From Chitinophaga sp. LS1 (GTDB taxonomy: Bacteria; Bacteroidota; Bacteroidia; Chitinophagales; Chitinophagaceae), in the NCBI RefSeq assembly GCF_034274695.1, contig NZ_CP128362.1, positions 2,356,001 to 2,420,000 of the forward strand: 64,000 nt of DNA, written 5' to 3'. The position numbers were made by a program, and so were the translations under genes. Below, piece after piece: positions 25,452 through 34,839 of the stretch. The notes beneath the pieces were generated by a model. It did no database searches and had not been told where the DNA came from. It saw only the letters and a program-made list of their open reading frames with translations. Each line of letters opens with the position of its first letter. The first letter of the stretch is position 1.

Positions 25452-27890
25452 ATGATGATGATAAGATGGTGCCTGCTATTTGTGCTGATCTCAAATTGCT
25501 TACAGGCACAGAACCGGCAGGAATATTTGCTGCAAAAGAACTGGCAGTTTATCCAAAGCGATCCATCGGGCGCAATGGAACCAAACTTCAATGATAAAGA
25601 CTGGAAAACTGTTTTCGTACCACATGACTGGGCAATATATGGTCCTTTTGATCGCAATAATGACCTGCAGAAGGTAGCGGTGAAACAGAATGGAGAAACC
25701 GTTGCCAGCACGAAAACTGGTAGAACAGGGGGCCTGCCTTATACAGGTATTGGTTGGTATCGTAACCATTTTGATGTACCTGCAGGAACGACCGTATCGC
25801 TGTTATTTGATGGTGCGATGAGCGAAGCAAAAGTATACGTGAACGGTAAAGAAGCTTGTTTCTGGCCCAATGGATACAACTCATTTTCAGTAGATGTGAC
25901 CCCTTATTTAACGGCTGATGGTCAGCATAACCTGTTAGCCGTTCGTTTAGAAAATAAGCCACAATCTTCCAGATGGTATCCTGGTGCAGGGTTGTATAGG
26001 AATGTACATGTGATAGTTACGCAAAAAGCACATGTACCTGTATGGGGTACGTATGTGACTACACCTTATGTATCCGATGCATATGCTGCTGTGAATCTGA
26101 AAACAACCATCGATAATACAGGAGATGCAGATATCAAAGTTATCACAGAAATACTGAATGCAAAAGGAGAGAAGGTTGCAGTAAAAGAGAACATACAAAA
26201 GGTAACGCATGGCAAACCGTTTGAACAGAATTTCATCGTGAATCAGCCGGCATTATGGTCTCCCGAAGCCCCTAATTTGTATACGGCAAAGTCTGTGATC
26301 TATATGAACGGCGTGCAGATAGATACTTACACCACCCGCTTTGGTATACGTGATATCCGCTTTGTAGCAGATAAAGGATTCTATTTAAACGGCAAGCTGC
26401 GCAAGTTTCAGGGAGTATGTAATCACCATGATCTTGGGCCGCTGGGTGCTGCAATCAATGTAGCTGCATTGCGGTATCAACTAACGCTTTTAAAAGAGAT
26501 GGGTTGTGATGCTATCCGGACTTCGCACAATATGCCTGCACCTGAACTGGTTGACTTGTGTAATGAAATGGGTTTTATGATGATGATAGAACCATTTGAC
26601 GAATGGGATATTGCTAAATGTGAAAACGGGTATCATCGCTTCTTTGCAGAATGGGCAGAGAAAGACATGGTGAATATGTTACGCCATTATCGCAATGATC
26701 CTTGTGTGGTCATGTGGAGTATCGGTAACGAAGTACCTACACAATGTAGCCCTGATGGATACAAAGTAGCTTCTTTCCTGCAGGACATCTGTCATCGTGA
26801 AGACCCTACCAGACCGGTTACCTGTGGTATGGATCAGGTAAGCTGTGTGTTAAGCAATGGTTTTGCATCTATGATCGATATTCCGGGATTCAATTACAGG
26901 GTGAACAGGTATAAAGAAGCTTATGGTAAGCTGCCACAAAATCTGGTGTTAGGTACAGAGACTTCTTCTACGGTAAGTTCGAGAGGAGTATACCAGTTCC
27001 CTGTAGTAAGAAAGGGCGATGCGGTGTATAAAGATCACCAGTCATCATCTTACGACTTTGAGTATTGCTCCTGGTCCAATCTGCCAGATGAGGATCTGGC
27101 GATGGCGGAAGATAATGAGTGGTCTATTGGCCAGTTTGTATGGACGGGTTTTGACTATTTAGGGGAGCCTTCACCTTACGATGTGGATGGCTGGCCAAAT
27201 CATAGTTCCATGTTCGGCATCATCGATCTGGCAAGTATTCCCAAAGATCGTTATTACCTGTACAGGAGTGTCTGGAATAAAAAAGCGGCTACATTACATG
27301 TACTTCCGCATTGGACCTGGCCGGGTCGGGAAGGGCAGGTAACGCCTGTATTTGCTTATACTAATTACCCTTCAGCCGAGTTATTCATCAATGGTACCAG
27401 CTATGGCAAACGGTTCAAAAATGATTCTACTACACAAAACCGTTACCGCTTAATGTGGATGAATGCAGTGTATGAAAAGGGTGAAATAAAGGTAGTGGCC
27501 TATGATGAAAATGGAAAAGCTGCGGAAGAAAAGATCGTCCGTACTGCGGGTAAGCCACATCATATAGTACTGGAAGCCAATAGAGATACAATAGCTGCCG
27601 ATGGGAACGACCTGGCTTATATACGTGTAAAAATAGTAGATAAGGATGGAAACCTTTGTCCGGCAGATCAGCGGTTGATCACCTTCACCGTTTCTGGTGC
27701 AGGTAGTTATAAAGCGGCTGCTAATGGAGATCCTACTTCGCTTGACTTATTTCATCTTCCTCAGATGCATGCATTTAACGGAGAGTTGACCACCATTGTC
27801 CAGTCAAAAGAACAGGCAGGAGAGATCATTGTGGAAGCAAAAGCTAAAGGGCTAAGTCCAGGAAAGATATTGCTCAAAAGTGGTTTTTGA
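25452..27890 (+). CDS. GH2 beta-galactosidase
   Basis: 812 residues with a signal peptide (CLLFVLISNCLQAQ). Domain order is the GH2 sugar-binding jelly roll (LLFDGAMSEAKVYVNGKEA), Ig-like domain, TIM barrel with acid/base E427 in WSIGNEVPTQ and nucleophile E503 in LGTETSS, and C-terminal DUF4982-like plus Ig-like domains (ITFTVSGAGSYKAAANGDPT). It should release galactose from the ends of GH53 products in the periplasm. Three ATGs stand in a row at the start; the first is taken. Last gene of the PUL, followed by a terminator. Confidence 0.92.
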   Translation: MMMIRWCLLFVLISNCLQAQNRQEYLLQKNWQFIQSDPSGAMEPNFNDKDWKTVFVPHDWAIYGPFDRNNDLQKVAVKQNGETVASTKTGRTGGLPYTGIGWYRNHFDVPAGTTVSLLFDGAMSEAKVYVNGKEACFWPNGYNSFSVDVTPYLTADGQHNLLAVRLENKPQSSRWYPGAGLYRNVHVIVTQKAHVPVWGTYVTTPYVSDAYAAVNLKTTIDNTGDADIKVITEILNAKGEKVAVKENIQKVTHGKPFEQNFIVNQPALWSPEAPNLYTAKSVIYMNGVQIDTYTTRFGIRDIRFVADKGFYLNGKLRKFQGVCNHHDLGPLGAAINVAALRYQLTLLKEMGCDAIRTSHNMPAPELVDLCNEMGFMMMIEPFDEWDIAKCENGYHRFFAEWAEKDMVNMLRHYRNDPCVVMWSIGNEVPTQCSPDGYKVASFLQDICHREDPTRPVTCGMDQVSCVLSNGFASMIDIPGFNYRVNRYKEAYGKLPQNLVLGTETSSTVSSRGVYQFPVVRKGDAVYKDHQSSSYDFEYCSWSNLPDEDLAMAEDNEWSIGQFVWTGFDYLGEPSPYDVDGWPNHSSMFGIIDLASIPKDRYYLYRSVWNKKAATLHVLPHWTWPGREGQVTPVFAYTNYPSAELFINGTSYGKRFKNDSTTQNRYRLMWMNAVYEKGEIKVVAYDENGKAAEEKIVRTAGKPHHIVLEANRDTIAADGNDLAYIRVKIVDKDGNLCPADQRLITFTVSGAGSYKAAANGDPTSLDLFHLPQMHAFNGELTTIVQSKEQAGEIIVEAKAKGLSPGKILLKSGF

Positions 27891-27905
27891 TCATTAAAAA
27901 ACGCA

Positions 27906-27929
27906 GGCGCCGGTCAAACCGGCGCCTTT
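27906..27929 (+). terminator. Terminator at the end of the galactan PUL
   Basis: GGCGCCGGT and ACCGGCGCC form a 9-bp GC-rich stem with a 3-base loop, followed by TTT. It closes the PUL and separates it from the Ter-Jet run. Confidence 0.8.
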
Positions 27930-28152
27930 CTGTATTTATTTTAATATGTAAATCGTTTGTTTTAATCCCATTTATCCCCCGTTTGCTCCTTGTATAAAAA
28001 CTTCATCAAATATTTAACCTCCAAATTGACGGAACCCGGAAAATCTCGTTATTTTTAAAATATTGACCGAGGGACAAAAGCTTTATAGACCCAAAACCAG
28101 GCATTGATTGAATAGTAATCAACTTATGGAACTTTAAAAGTTTGTTAAACGA

Positions 28153-28986
28153 ATGACATTCACCTATTCATTACATAAAATACACCATCCGGACAGCTTC
28201 GGTTTTTCACCGGATGCCTATAGCCGCTTTAAATTTGGAGATGATGTAGTAGCAAGGGATTTTGGTATAGCCCTCGCCGAAGGGTATATCAGGAATCATC
28301 TGCATTATGTGCCGCCGGAAAAACAACTGGTTGTTATTTCCAGTCCATATGCATTCATTCCTACGGCTACATTTGCGATGAAGAACCACTTCGTATTCCG
28401 CCTGAACCGGTGGCTGGCCGAAGAAGGTTATCCCGTAGTGCAGGAGGCCAAGGTGCACCGCACCATCACCTACAAGGAAGATTACGGAGAGCTGAATGCC
28501 TCAGAAAGGCTTAAACTGATTGGCAACGATTCTTTTCATGTCGATAAGGCGTTCCTGGAAGGAAAAACCGTAATTTTCCTGGATGATATCCGTATTACAG
28601 GCAGTCATGAAAGGATGATCCTGCGTATGGTGGACGAATATGAATTGAAGAACGATATTTGCATGCTATACTTTGCAGAGCTGGCCAATCATTCAATTCA
28701 TCCGAATATCGAAAATTATTTAAATTATCACTGTGTGAAGTCTATCTTCGATCTTGAAAAGATTATACAAGGGGATAGTTTCCAGATCAATACGAGGATT
28801 GTAAAGTATATCCTGAATTACGATTACGATTCATTTTGTATCTTTTTACAGAATCAAACGGAAAACTTTGTCAATTTGCTATATAACATGGCCCTGGGCA
28901 ACGGGTATCACACCATCGACGCTTACGCCCGTAACCTCGGCTTCATCAATACATACATATATCCGACAAATAATATAAAAGCTTAG
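28153..28986 (+). CDS. Phosphoribosyltransferase-like protein of the Ter cluster
   Basis: 277 residues, cytoplasmic. The type I phosphoribosyltransferase PRPP loop is recognisable in VIFLDDIRITGSHERM (about residues 138-153), with two aspartates followed by T-G-S. The N-terminal half lacks any familiar base-recognition hood. PRTase-like proteins are recurrent partners of TerD genes and have been proposed to make a nucleoside-like metabolite (Anantharaman, Iyer and Aravind's analysis of Ter systems). Here it is the first gene of the run, 4 bases before terD. Activity is inferred. Confidence 0.72.
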   Translation: MTFTYSLHKIHHPDSFGFSPDAYSRFKFGDDVVARDFGIALAEGYIRNHLHYVPPEKQLVVISSPYAFIPTATFAMKNHFVFRLNRWLAEEGYPVVQEAKVHRTITYKEDYGELNASERLKLIGNDSFHVDKAFLEGKTVIFLDDIRITGSHERMILRMVDEYELKNDICMLYFAELANHSIHPNIENYLNYHCVKSIFDLEKIIQGDSFQINTRIVKYILNYDYDSFCIFLQNQTENFVNLLYNMALGNGYHTIDAYARNLGFINTYIYPTNNIKA

Positions 28987-28990
28987 AAAA

Positions 28991-29545
28991 ATGGCAATTA
29001 ACCTTCAAAAAGGACAGAGAGAGGCAATCAATGCGCCTAAGTTCACAATCGGACTTGGTTGGGACACCAATAGCTCTTCCACGGGCTCCGGTTTCGACCT
29101 GGATGCATCAGTTTTCATTCTCGGAGATAATAAAAAAATCTTATCAGATGCGCATTTTGTATTCTATAACAACAAAAAATCACCAGATAGTGCTGTAGAA
29201 CATTCCGGCGATAACCTGACGGGTGAAGGTGCTGGCGATGATGAGCAGATCCATGTAGACCTGTCTAAAATCGATCCGAATGTATCCGAACTTTGTGTGG
29301 TAGTGACCATTCATGAAGCAGAGCAAAGGCGCCAGAACTTTGGCCAGGTAAGAAACAGCTATGTTCGCATCGTTGATTCTTCCTCCAATCAGGTACTGCT
29401 CAAGTACGAGCTGGAAGAAGACTTCTCTATCGAAACTGCCGTTGAGTTTGGCCGTATCTACAAGAGAAACAACGAATGGAAATTTGAAGCTGTAGGTGCC
29501 GGTATGAAAGGCGGTTTACAGGATTATCTGAATAAATACAACTAA
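28991..29545 (+). CDS. TerD-family stress protein (first copy)
   Basis: 184 residues, full-length TerD domain. Calcium-site and family motifs: FTIGLGWDTNSSSTGSGFDLD, DNLTGEGAGDDEQIHVDL and the QNFGQVRNSYVRIVD strand. TerD-type proteins bind calcium and are linked to tellurite, phage and DNA-damage resistance; the mechanism is unresolved. Operon position between the PRTase and the second TerD protein, with 4- and 5-base gaps. Confidence 0.93.
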   Translation: MAINLQKGQREAINAPKFTIGLGWDTNSSSTGSGFDLDASVFILGDNKKILSDAHFVFYNNKKSPDSAVEHSGDNLTGEGAGDDEQIHVDLSKIDPNVSELCVVVTIHEAEQRRQNFGQVRNSYVRIVDSSSNQVLLKYELEEDFSIETAVEFGRIYKRNNEWKFEAVGAGMKGGLQDYLNKYN

Positions 29546-29550
29546 TCGAC

Positions 29551-30165
29551 ATGGCTATCAATTTACAGAAGGGACAACGCATCTCCCTCGAAAAGAGCAA
29601 TGGCACCAAACTGGAAAGAGTATGTGTGGGTATCAACTGGGGCGCTATTGAAAAGAAAGGATTATTCGGACTCGGCAAAACCAAAGAGGCCGTGGATCTG
29701 GATGGTAGCTGCGTATTATATAACGAAAACAAGCAAGCCCTGGAAGTTGTCTATTTTGGTAACTTGCAATCCAAGGATAGGGCGGTAAGACATAGCGGTG
29801 ATGACCTCACCGGGGATGTAAATGGTGACGACGGACTGGATAACGAAGTGATCACACTGGATTTCTCCATCCTCAGTCCTAACGTCACCTATGTAGCTTT
29901 TGTACTCAACAGCTTCAGAGGGCAGGATTTCGGTAGCATTCCATTTGCATCTATCCGCATTTACGAAGGTACTCCAAGCAGAGTCACTGAAGTATTTGCC
30001 AGGTACGACATCGCACACGATGCCGCCTTTGCCGGACACGTATCCATGGTCATGGGAGTATTCTACAAGAAGAATGGTGAATGGAAATTCAATGCCATCG
30101 GAGAAGCTACCAAAGACAGAAAACTGCAGGAAACTGTTGATACAGTAACCCGCCAATACTTATAA
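29551..30165 (+). CDS. TerD-family stress protein (second copy)
   Basis: 204 residues. It begins with the same INLQKGQ as the first copy but differs afterwards: VGINWGAIEKKGLFGLGKTKEAVDLDG, then RHSGDDLTGDVNGDDG and RGQDFGSIPFASIRIYEG. The acidic calcium-site residues remain. The GLFGLGK insert and longer form resemble the TerZ/TerX-like branch. The pair probably works together at the membrane with TelA. Confidence 0.9.
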   Translation: MAINLQKGQRISLEKSNGTKLERVCVGINWGAIEKKGLFGLGKTKEAVDLDGSCVLYNENKQALEVVYFGNLQSKDRAVRHSGDDLTGDVNGDDGLDNEVITLDFSILSPNVTYVAFVLNSFRGQDFGSIPFASIRIYEGTPSRVTEVFARYDIAHDAAFAGHVSMVMGVFYKKNGEWKFNAIGEATKDRKLQETVDTVTRQYL

Positions 30166-30182
30166 GACTAAAAAATTTGCTA

Positions 30183-31283
30183 ATGGATATCAACGCAAAT
30201 ACAACAACTGATGTAGTCATTGCCAGCCCTCACATTGACAGGGAAGGCAATGTAGACCTCACCGTCGTTTCTTCAGACGAAAGTAAGAAGTACGATGAAG
30301 TCAGCAAATCCCTTGTACCCGGTGATGTAAACGCCATCCTGAACTATGGTGCCGAAGTGGAGAAATCCATGGACAAGTATAGCAACGACTTCCTGACCTC
30401 CGTACGTACTTTCAACTCCGGAGAAGTAGGTGGTCACATCAACGACCTGCTGACAGAACTGAACTATATAGATGTAGATGAACTGGAACAGGGCGGATTC
30501 AAATCATTCATGTCCAAAATACCTTTCTTCAAGAAGCTGGTAGTGGATGTGAAAGCAATGTTCCAGAAGTACGATACCGTGATCGCGAATGTAGACAAGA
30601 TCACCAACAAGATCAAAGCGGGTCGTATCAACTCTCTGAAGGACAATACTGCCCTGCAGACGATGTTCGACAACAATGTGAACTACATCAAGCAGATGGA
30701 AGAACTGATCATCTCCGGTCAGTACAAATACAATCAGCTGAGCATAAAGCTGGCAGAAATGGAAGGCAACCCGACTGCATACCAGGATTACGAGATCTCT
30801 GATATGCGCGAGTTCCTGCACCGTCTGGACAAGCGCCTGGCCGATATGAAGATCGTACGCTTCATCATGATGCAGTCCCTGGCACAGATCAGAGTGGTGC
30901 AGAACAACAATACTGCTATCGCCGAAAAAGCGCAATCCATCGTATCTACCACCATTCCGGTGTGGAAGAACCAGCTGACCATCGCCGTTGCCCTGCAAAG
31001 ACAAAAGGCGAATGTGGAAATGCAGAAGAAAGTAGCAGATACGACCAATACCATCCTGCAGAAGAATGCTGACATGCTGAAACAAAACAGTATTGAAGTA
31101 GCGAAGCAGAATGAAAGTACAGTCGTATCTATCGAAACACTGAAACGTACTACTTCTTCCCTGATCGAAACACTTGCCGAAGTGAAACGTATTCATGATC
31201 AGGGTACTGAAAACAGGAAACAACTGAATACAGAATTGCAGTCACTTGAAACAGAGCTGAGAAAGAATGTAACCAACGTATAA
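30183..31283 (+). CDS. TelA-like toxic anion resistance protein
   Basis: 366 residues from ATG 30183; a TTG two codons earlier is less likely. Matches the TelA/KlaA family: FMSKIPFFKKLVVDVKAMFQKYDTV near the N-terminus, then long helical coiled-coil stretches (LHRLDKRLADMKIVRFIMMQSLAQIRVVQNN; QRQKANVEMQKKVADTTNTI). TelA is a cytoplasmic helical protein found with TerD genes. Here it lies third in the Ter set, 17 bases after the second terD. Confidence 0.9.
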   Translation: MDINANTTTDVVIASPHIDREGNVDLTVVSSDESKKYDEVSKSLVPGDVNAILNYGAEVEKSMDKYSNDFLTSVRTFNSGEVGGHINDLLTELNYIDVDELEQGGFKSFMSKIPFFKKLVVDVKAMFQKYDTVIANVDKITNKIKAGRINSLKDNTALQTMFDNNVNYIKQMEELIISGQYKYNQLSIKLAEMEGNPTAYQDYEISDMREFLHRLDKRLADMKIVRFIMMQSLAQIRVVQNNNTAIAEKAQSIVSTTIPVWKNQLTIAVALQRQKANVEMQKKVADTTNTILQKNADMLKQNSIEVAKQNESTVVSIETLKRTTSSLIETLAEVKRIHDQGTENRKQLNTELQSLETELRKNVTNV

Positions 31284-31296
31284 GGAACGCTAGAAA

Positions 31297-32259
31297 ATGG
31301 AGGAGAACCGGGCTATCATATTAAGTGAGTCACAAAGAACGATCAGCAAACTACAACTGCTGTCAGTCTTTTTTGAAGATGAAATAATCTATAAGATCTA
31401 CCTACGTACACAGGTGATCCATAAATTATTTGAGAACAATACAGACCTGGATGTGAATAAACTGGAACTCTTTCATGTTCAATATTCGTTGACCATTATC
31501 GAACTGCTCAGGAAAATCAAAATTGCCAACGAGCGGAATGTACTCATTCTCCATGATGAGATACAGCTGAACACAGACCTTATTGACAAGCTGAATAGCA
31601 ACGTATACACAGAACAAAGTTATAACCTGGAAAAGCAGCGGCAGGCACTGAAAGTAAACCAGTCCCTGCGTCGGCTTTTCCAGTTATTATCAGAAGAGAA
31701 AGATGAGTCGCCTTTCTCGAAAAATATCAATGCCTTTAGCGCCCGCTTCGCGGCAGATTTCTTCTTCGATGTTCCATTCAGTCTCGTAGAAAAACTCACC
31801 GACTATAATCCTGCAGAAGTATACCGGAATGCTTACGCCACTGTACACAGAAGGCTCCTGGGCATTCTGAACAAGGTCGAATTCAGGAGTGAATTCTATT
31901 GTGGATTGACAGCAGGTAGCCTGATACTGGAAGTATATAGTATTACAGGTCTGGACAGGTATTTTGTGTTTGTGCCCTCCCGCAATTTATTTCTCTTCCT
32001 TGATATGGCAGAGCTGTCAGGCATAGACCTGCATAACAATATCTCCAAAAAAGCGAAGATCGTACAGGAAATAGCAGATAAGAACGATCAGTTGCAAAGC
32101 ACTGCCAGCGTGGTAAAGACGCAGATACCACCTGATATAAAAAGGTTAATATCGGATTATCATAATAAGATAGATGATGTGAATTTCCTGCAGAACCTCA
32201 GTGATGTGGATATAGAAGCCAATATTCTGAAAGCCATGTTGAATACAGATAGTCTTTAA
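31297..32259 (+). CDS. Unknown Ter-cluster protein, mostly helical
   Basis: 320 residues, no signal peptide or membrane helix. The N-terminal half is long helices (LLSVFFEDEIIYKIYLRTQVIHKLFEN; VQYSLTIIELLRKIKIANE); the middle region SKNINAFSARFAADFFFDVPFSLVEKLTDYN is distinctive; the C-terminus is a second helical segment ending ANILKAMLNTDSL. I do not recognise the family. The 13-base gap after telA and the same strand imply a role with TelA, perhaps as a structural partner. Confidence 0.75.
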   Translation: MEENRAIILSESQRTISKLQLLSVFFEDEIIYKIYLRTQVIHKLFENNTDLDVNKLELFHVQYSLTIIELLRKIKIANERNVLILHDEIQLNTDLIDKLNSNVYTEQSYNLEKQRQALKVNQSLRRLFQLLSEEKDESPFSKNINAFSARFAADFFFDVPFSLVEKLTDYNPAEVYRNAYATVHRRLLGILNKVEFRSEFYCGLTAGSLILEVYSITGLDRYFVFVPSRNLFLFLDMAELSGIDLHNNISKKAKIVQEIADKNDQLQSTASVVKTQIPPDIKRLISDYHNKIDDVNFLQNLSDVDIEANILKAMLNTDSL

Positions 32260-32261
32260 TC

Positions 32262-32381
32262 ATGCAGTTATCCCAAGCCATCCAGTTTATACAATGTGAT
32301 GTATTGCAGCATGCTCCCGTTAGCAAATGGGCAGATCTGGGTTGCGGTAGTGGTTTGTTTTCTATGGCACTGGCGCATTAA
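32262..32381 (+). pseudogene. Truncated class I SAM-dependent methyltransferase
   Basis: A 39-codon frame starts 2 bases after the previous stop and encodes an N-terminal helix followed by WADLGCGSGLFSMALAH and a TAA. That is a perfect motif I (SAM-binding G-x-G-x-G) of a Rossmann methyltransferase, placed where full-length enzymes have it, about residue 27. The rest of the enzyme is missing; the next gene begins 22 bases on. I read it as the remnant left when the gene was deleted or replaced. Confidence 0.72.
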
Positions 32382-32403
32382 TTTATTAGTATCTTTAGGG
32401 TCT

Positions 32404-33309
32404 ATGACCATAGACGAAAAACTACGCCTCGCCAGCACTTCTCTATTCGGTCTCTCAATCGGAGACGCCTTTGGAGAAACCTTCTTTGGCAATGAGGATC
32501 TCATCACCCAAAGACTAATTTACAAGGAATTAAAACCAGGCGACTGGAATGTCACTGACGATACCGTCATGGCAATAGGTATTCACAACATCCTCGCACA
32601 GGAGGGAAAGATTGACCAGCAAAAGCTCGCCACTGAATTTGCCAGAAACTACAAATTAGACGATTACCGTGGTTACGGTGGCACTGCTCACGCTATTCTG
32701 CGTGCAATAGGTGAGGGCGAAGACTGGAAAACAGTGAGTAGCTGTGTGTTTGATGGCATGGGCTCAATGGGCAATGGCGCCGCTATGCGTGCCGCCCCGC
32801 TCGGAGCTTACTTTCATGATGATGTGGAAACACTTGTGGCACAGGCCCGCCTTTCAGCCGAAGTGACCCACTATAACGAAGAAGCCATTGCCGGCGCTAT
32901 CGCTGTAGCCCTGGCCGCCAGTATCGTGATCCGGCAACCAGCTCTTACTGCTAAGGAATTCTTTGATTTTATCATACAGCATACACCTGACAGCGATACC
33001 CGATCCAAAATTCAAAAAGCAGCCACATTACCAGCCCATTACGACATCCGCACCATCGTTTCGATACTTGGTAGCGGGGTGAAAATGCTGGCGCAGGATA
33101 CGGTGCCTTTTGCCCTCTGGTGTGCAGCCCACCATCTGGATAGTTTTGAGGATGCTATCTGGACTACCGTAAATGGCCTTGGCGACCGGGACACCACCTG
33201 TGCCATAGTAGGGAGCATCGTTGTCTTATCTGCTGGTACTGAACATATTCCACAGGAATGGATCGACCAGACAGAGGATTACAGGTCCACTCTTTTTTTC
33301 AACATCTAA
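32404..33309 (+). CDS. ADP-ribosylglycohydrolase family protein
   Basis: 301 residues from ATG 32404; the longer frame from 32296 overlaps the methyltransferase remnant and looks non-coding. All-helical DraG/ARH fold with metal-site motifs intact: GLSIGDAFGE at the N-terminus, WNVTDDTVMA (T-D-D-T) and LGDRDTTCAIVGS near the C-terminus. The family removes ADP-ribose from proteins, nucleic acids or small molecules with two magnesium ions. These enzymes recur in Ter clusters. It lies between the Ter genes and jetA. Confidence 0.9.
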   Translation: MTIDEKLRLASTSLFGLSIGDAFGETFFGNEDLITQRLIYKELKPGDWNVTDDTVMAIGIHNILAQEGKIDQQKLATEFARNYKLDDYRGYGGTAHAILRAIGEGEDWKTVSSCVFDGMGSMGNGAAMRAAPLGAYFHDDVETLVAQARLSAEVTHYNEEAIAGAIAVALAASIVIRQPALTAKEFFDFIIQHTPDSDTRSKIQKAATLPAHYDIRTIVSILGSGVKMLAQDTVPFALWCAAHHLDSFEDAIWTTVNGLGDRDTTCAIVGSIVVLSAGTEHIPQEWIDQTEDYRSTLFFNI

Positions 33310-33325
33310 TGGGGGAAACTCCTTC

Positions 33326-33355
33326 TTTGTTCGAACCTTTTTTTTCTACAATTTG
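33326..33355 (+). promoter_or_regulatory. Possible internal promoter before jetA
   Basis: TTTG at 33326-33329 and TACAATTTG at 33347-33355 (17-base spacer) come close to the Bacteroidota consensus, with one extra base in the -7 box. It is 8 bases before the jetA ATG, which would give an almost leaderless transcript. Confidence 0.35.
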
Positions 33356-33363
33356 CACCCTCT

Positions 33364-34833
33364 ATGAACAAAGACGATTTATTCTGGCTCATTTCCTCTT
33401 CACCTGCTATCCAGATGCTGCGCCTGCGCAACACTCATTGGATACTTCCATTCCTGTACAGCGTGTTCAAGGAAGAGAACCGTTTCTCTATTCCTGAGTC
33501 ACAGCTGGTACAAATGCTGGCCGAAGCGCTCAGCCTACAGGAAGACGGCGTGGAAGACCTGGAAGAAGCAAGGATCAACTTTGGTGAAGACGAAGAAACA
33601 CGTAGCAGAAAATATATACTTAACTGGGTACAAAAACGCATTCTGCAGGATCTGCCGGATGCCGAAGGCAATACCCGCTATCAGCTCAGCGCCTATACTG
33701 AAAAGGTATTCCAGTGGATGCAGACCCTGCAGTTGCGGCAACACGTAGGTACAGAAAGCCGCTTCAAACTCCTCTTCAACTCCCTCCGCGATATCGTAGA
33801 GAACACAGAAGATGACAGAGGTAAGAAACTGGAAATTCTCAGGAATAAGCGCGCCGAAATAGATAAAGAGATCAAAGCACTGGAACTGGGTATCACCCCA
33901 GACAGGTATAACAATGCCCAGGTAGAGGAACGACTGGAACTCTTTACCCGTCTCTGCTACGAACTGATCAGCGATTTCCGTGAGGTAGAAGATAATTTCA
34001 AACAGATACACCGTACGATCGTGGAACAGCATACCCGCGCTGAACAAAGCAAAGGCGCCATCATCGGTTTTGCATTCGAAGCCTACGACTCCCTGCGCAA
34101 CAGTAACCAGGGTAAGAGCTTCTATGCTTTCTGGGACTTCCTTATCTCCCGTGCCGGTCAGGAAGAATGGCGGGAACTCACCGAACAGCTCATGCACCTG
34201 GTAGACGAAAGAGGGATACAGGCAGATGAGTTTTTCCTTACAAACATCAAATCCCTGCTGCTGGAGCAGGGGAAAAACGTATACGATGCCAACGATAAGA
34301 TGGCGGAAAAACTAAGCCGTATTATCTCCGAAAAAGAGATTGCACGTCACCGCCGCCTGCGCAAGCAGATCAACAGCATCAAAGAACTGGTATTCGGTTT
34401 CAAGGAAGAAGAAGACGATGTGGAAGCCGGTATCAGCATTGACGACAGTGCTGAAATCAGGATGATCCTGGAACGTAAGCTTACCCTGGAACAGAAAAAA
34501 ACTATCACAGAGGTAAAACAACCGGGTACTGCCACTGAAAAAATAGAGGATATGACACGCTTCAGCCGCCTGCTCAATACCTCTCACATCAACAAAAAAT
34601 ACCTGTGGACAAAAGTAGAAGGAGTGCTGAAAGACAAGCAGACCGCTACGCTCAAAGAAGTATTGGAAGCTTCGCCGCTGGAATATGGCCTTGCTGAAAT
34701 TATCAGCTATTACGACTTCGTAAGGGAAAAAGGTGGCAAAGCATACACTGTACAGAATACCACAGAACTGATACCTCTCAATGCGGAGCAAACCCGCTTT
34801 TTGGAAGTACCTTATCTTTTATTCGGAAAATAA
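33364..34833 (+). CDS. jetA: JetA-type (DUF3375) kleisin subunit of a Wadjet-like SMC complex
   Basis: 489 residues of the DUF3375 family, the Wadjet kleisin (MksF/MukF-related). Typical N-terminus is LFWLISSSPAIQMLRLRNTHWILPFLYSVF; then a winged-helix part, a helical middle with FRLLFNSLRDIVE-like LLFNSLRDIVENTEDD and LEILRNKRAEIDKEIKALE, the GFAFEAYDSLRNSNQGKSFYAFWDFL block and a C-terminal winged helix that ends PLEYGLAEIISYYDFVRE. In Wadjet, JetA bridges the JetC heads and binds JetB. Full length. Gap to jetB is 6 bases. Confidence 0.9.
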   Translation: MNKDDLFWLISSSPAIQMLRLRNTHWILPFLYSVFKEENRFSIPESQLVQMLAEALSLQEDGVEDLEEARINFGEDEETRSRKYILNWVQKRILQDLPDAEGNTRYQLSAYTEKVFQWMQTLQLRQHVGTESRFKLLFNSLRDIVENTEDDRGKKLEILRNKRAEIDKEIKALELGITPDRYNNAQVEERLELFTRLCYELISDFREVEDNFKQIHRTIVEQHTRAEQSKGAIIGFAFEAYDSLRNSNQGKSFYAFWDFLISRAGQEEWRELTEQLMHLVDERGIQADEFFLTNIKSLLLEQGKNVYDANDKMAEKLSRIISEKEIARHRRLRKQINSIKELVFGFKEEEDDVEAGISIDDSAEIRMILERKLTLEQKKTITEVKQPGTATEKIEDMTRFSRLLNTSHINKKYLWTKVEGVLKDKQTATLKEVLEASPLEYGLAEIISYYDFVREKGGKAYTVQNTTELIPLNAEQTRFLEVPYLLFGK

Positions 34834-34839
34834 ACAAGT

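Noticed and set aside
30504..31223. A 239-codon minus-strand frame opposite TelA
   Set aside because: Composition (many His, Leu, Cys and Val from antisense of helix codons) is typical of a shadow frame; TelA is well supported.
32296..32403. Earlier start for the ADP-ribosylglycohydrolase
   Set aside because: It overlaps the methyltransferase remnant in another frame and the added residues do not fit the family; ATG 32404 opens the normal N-terminus.
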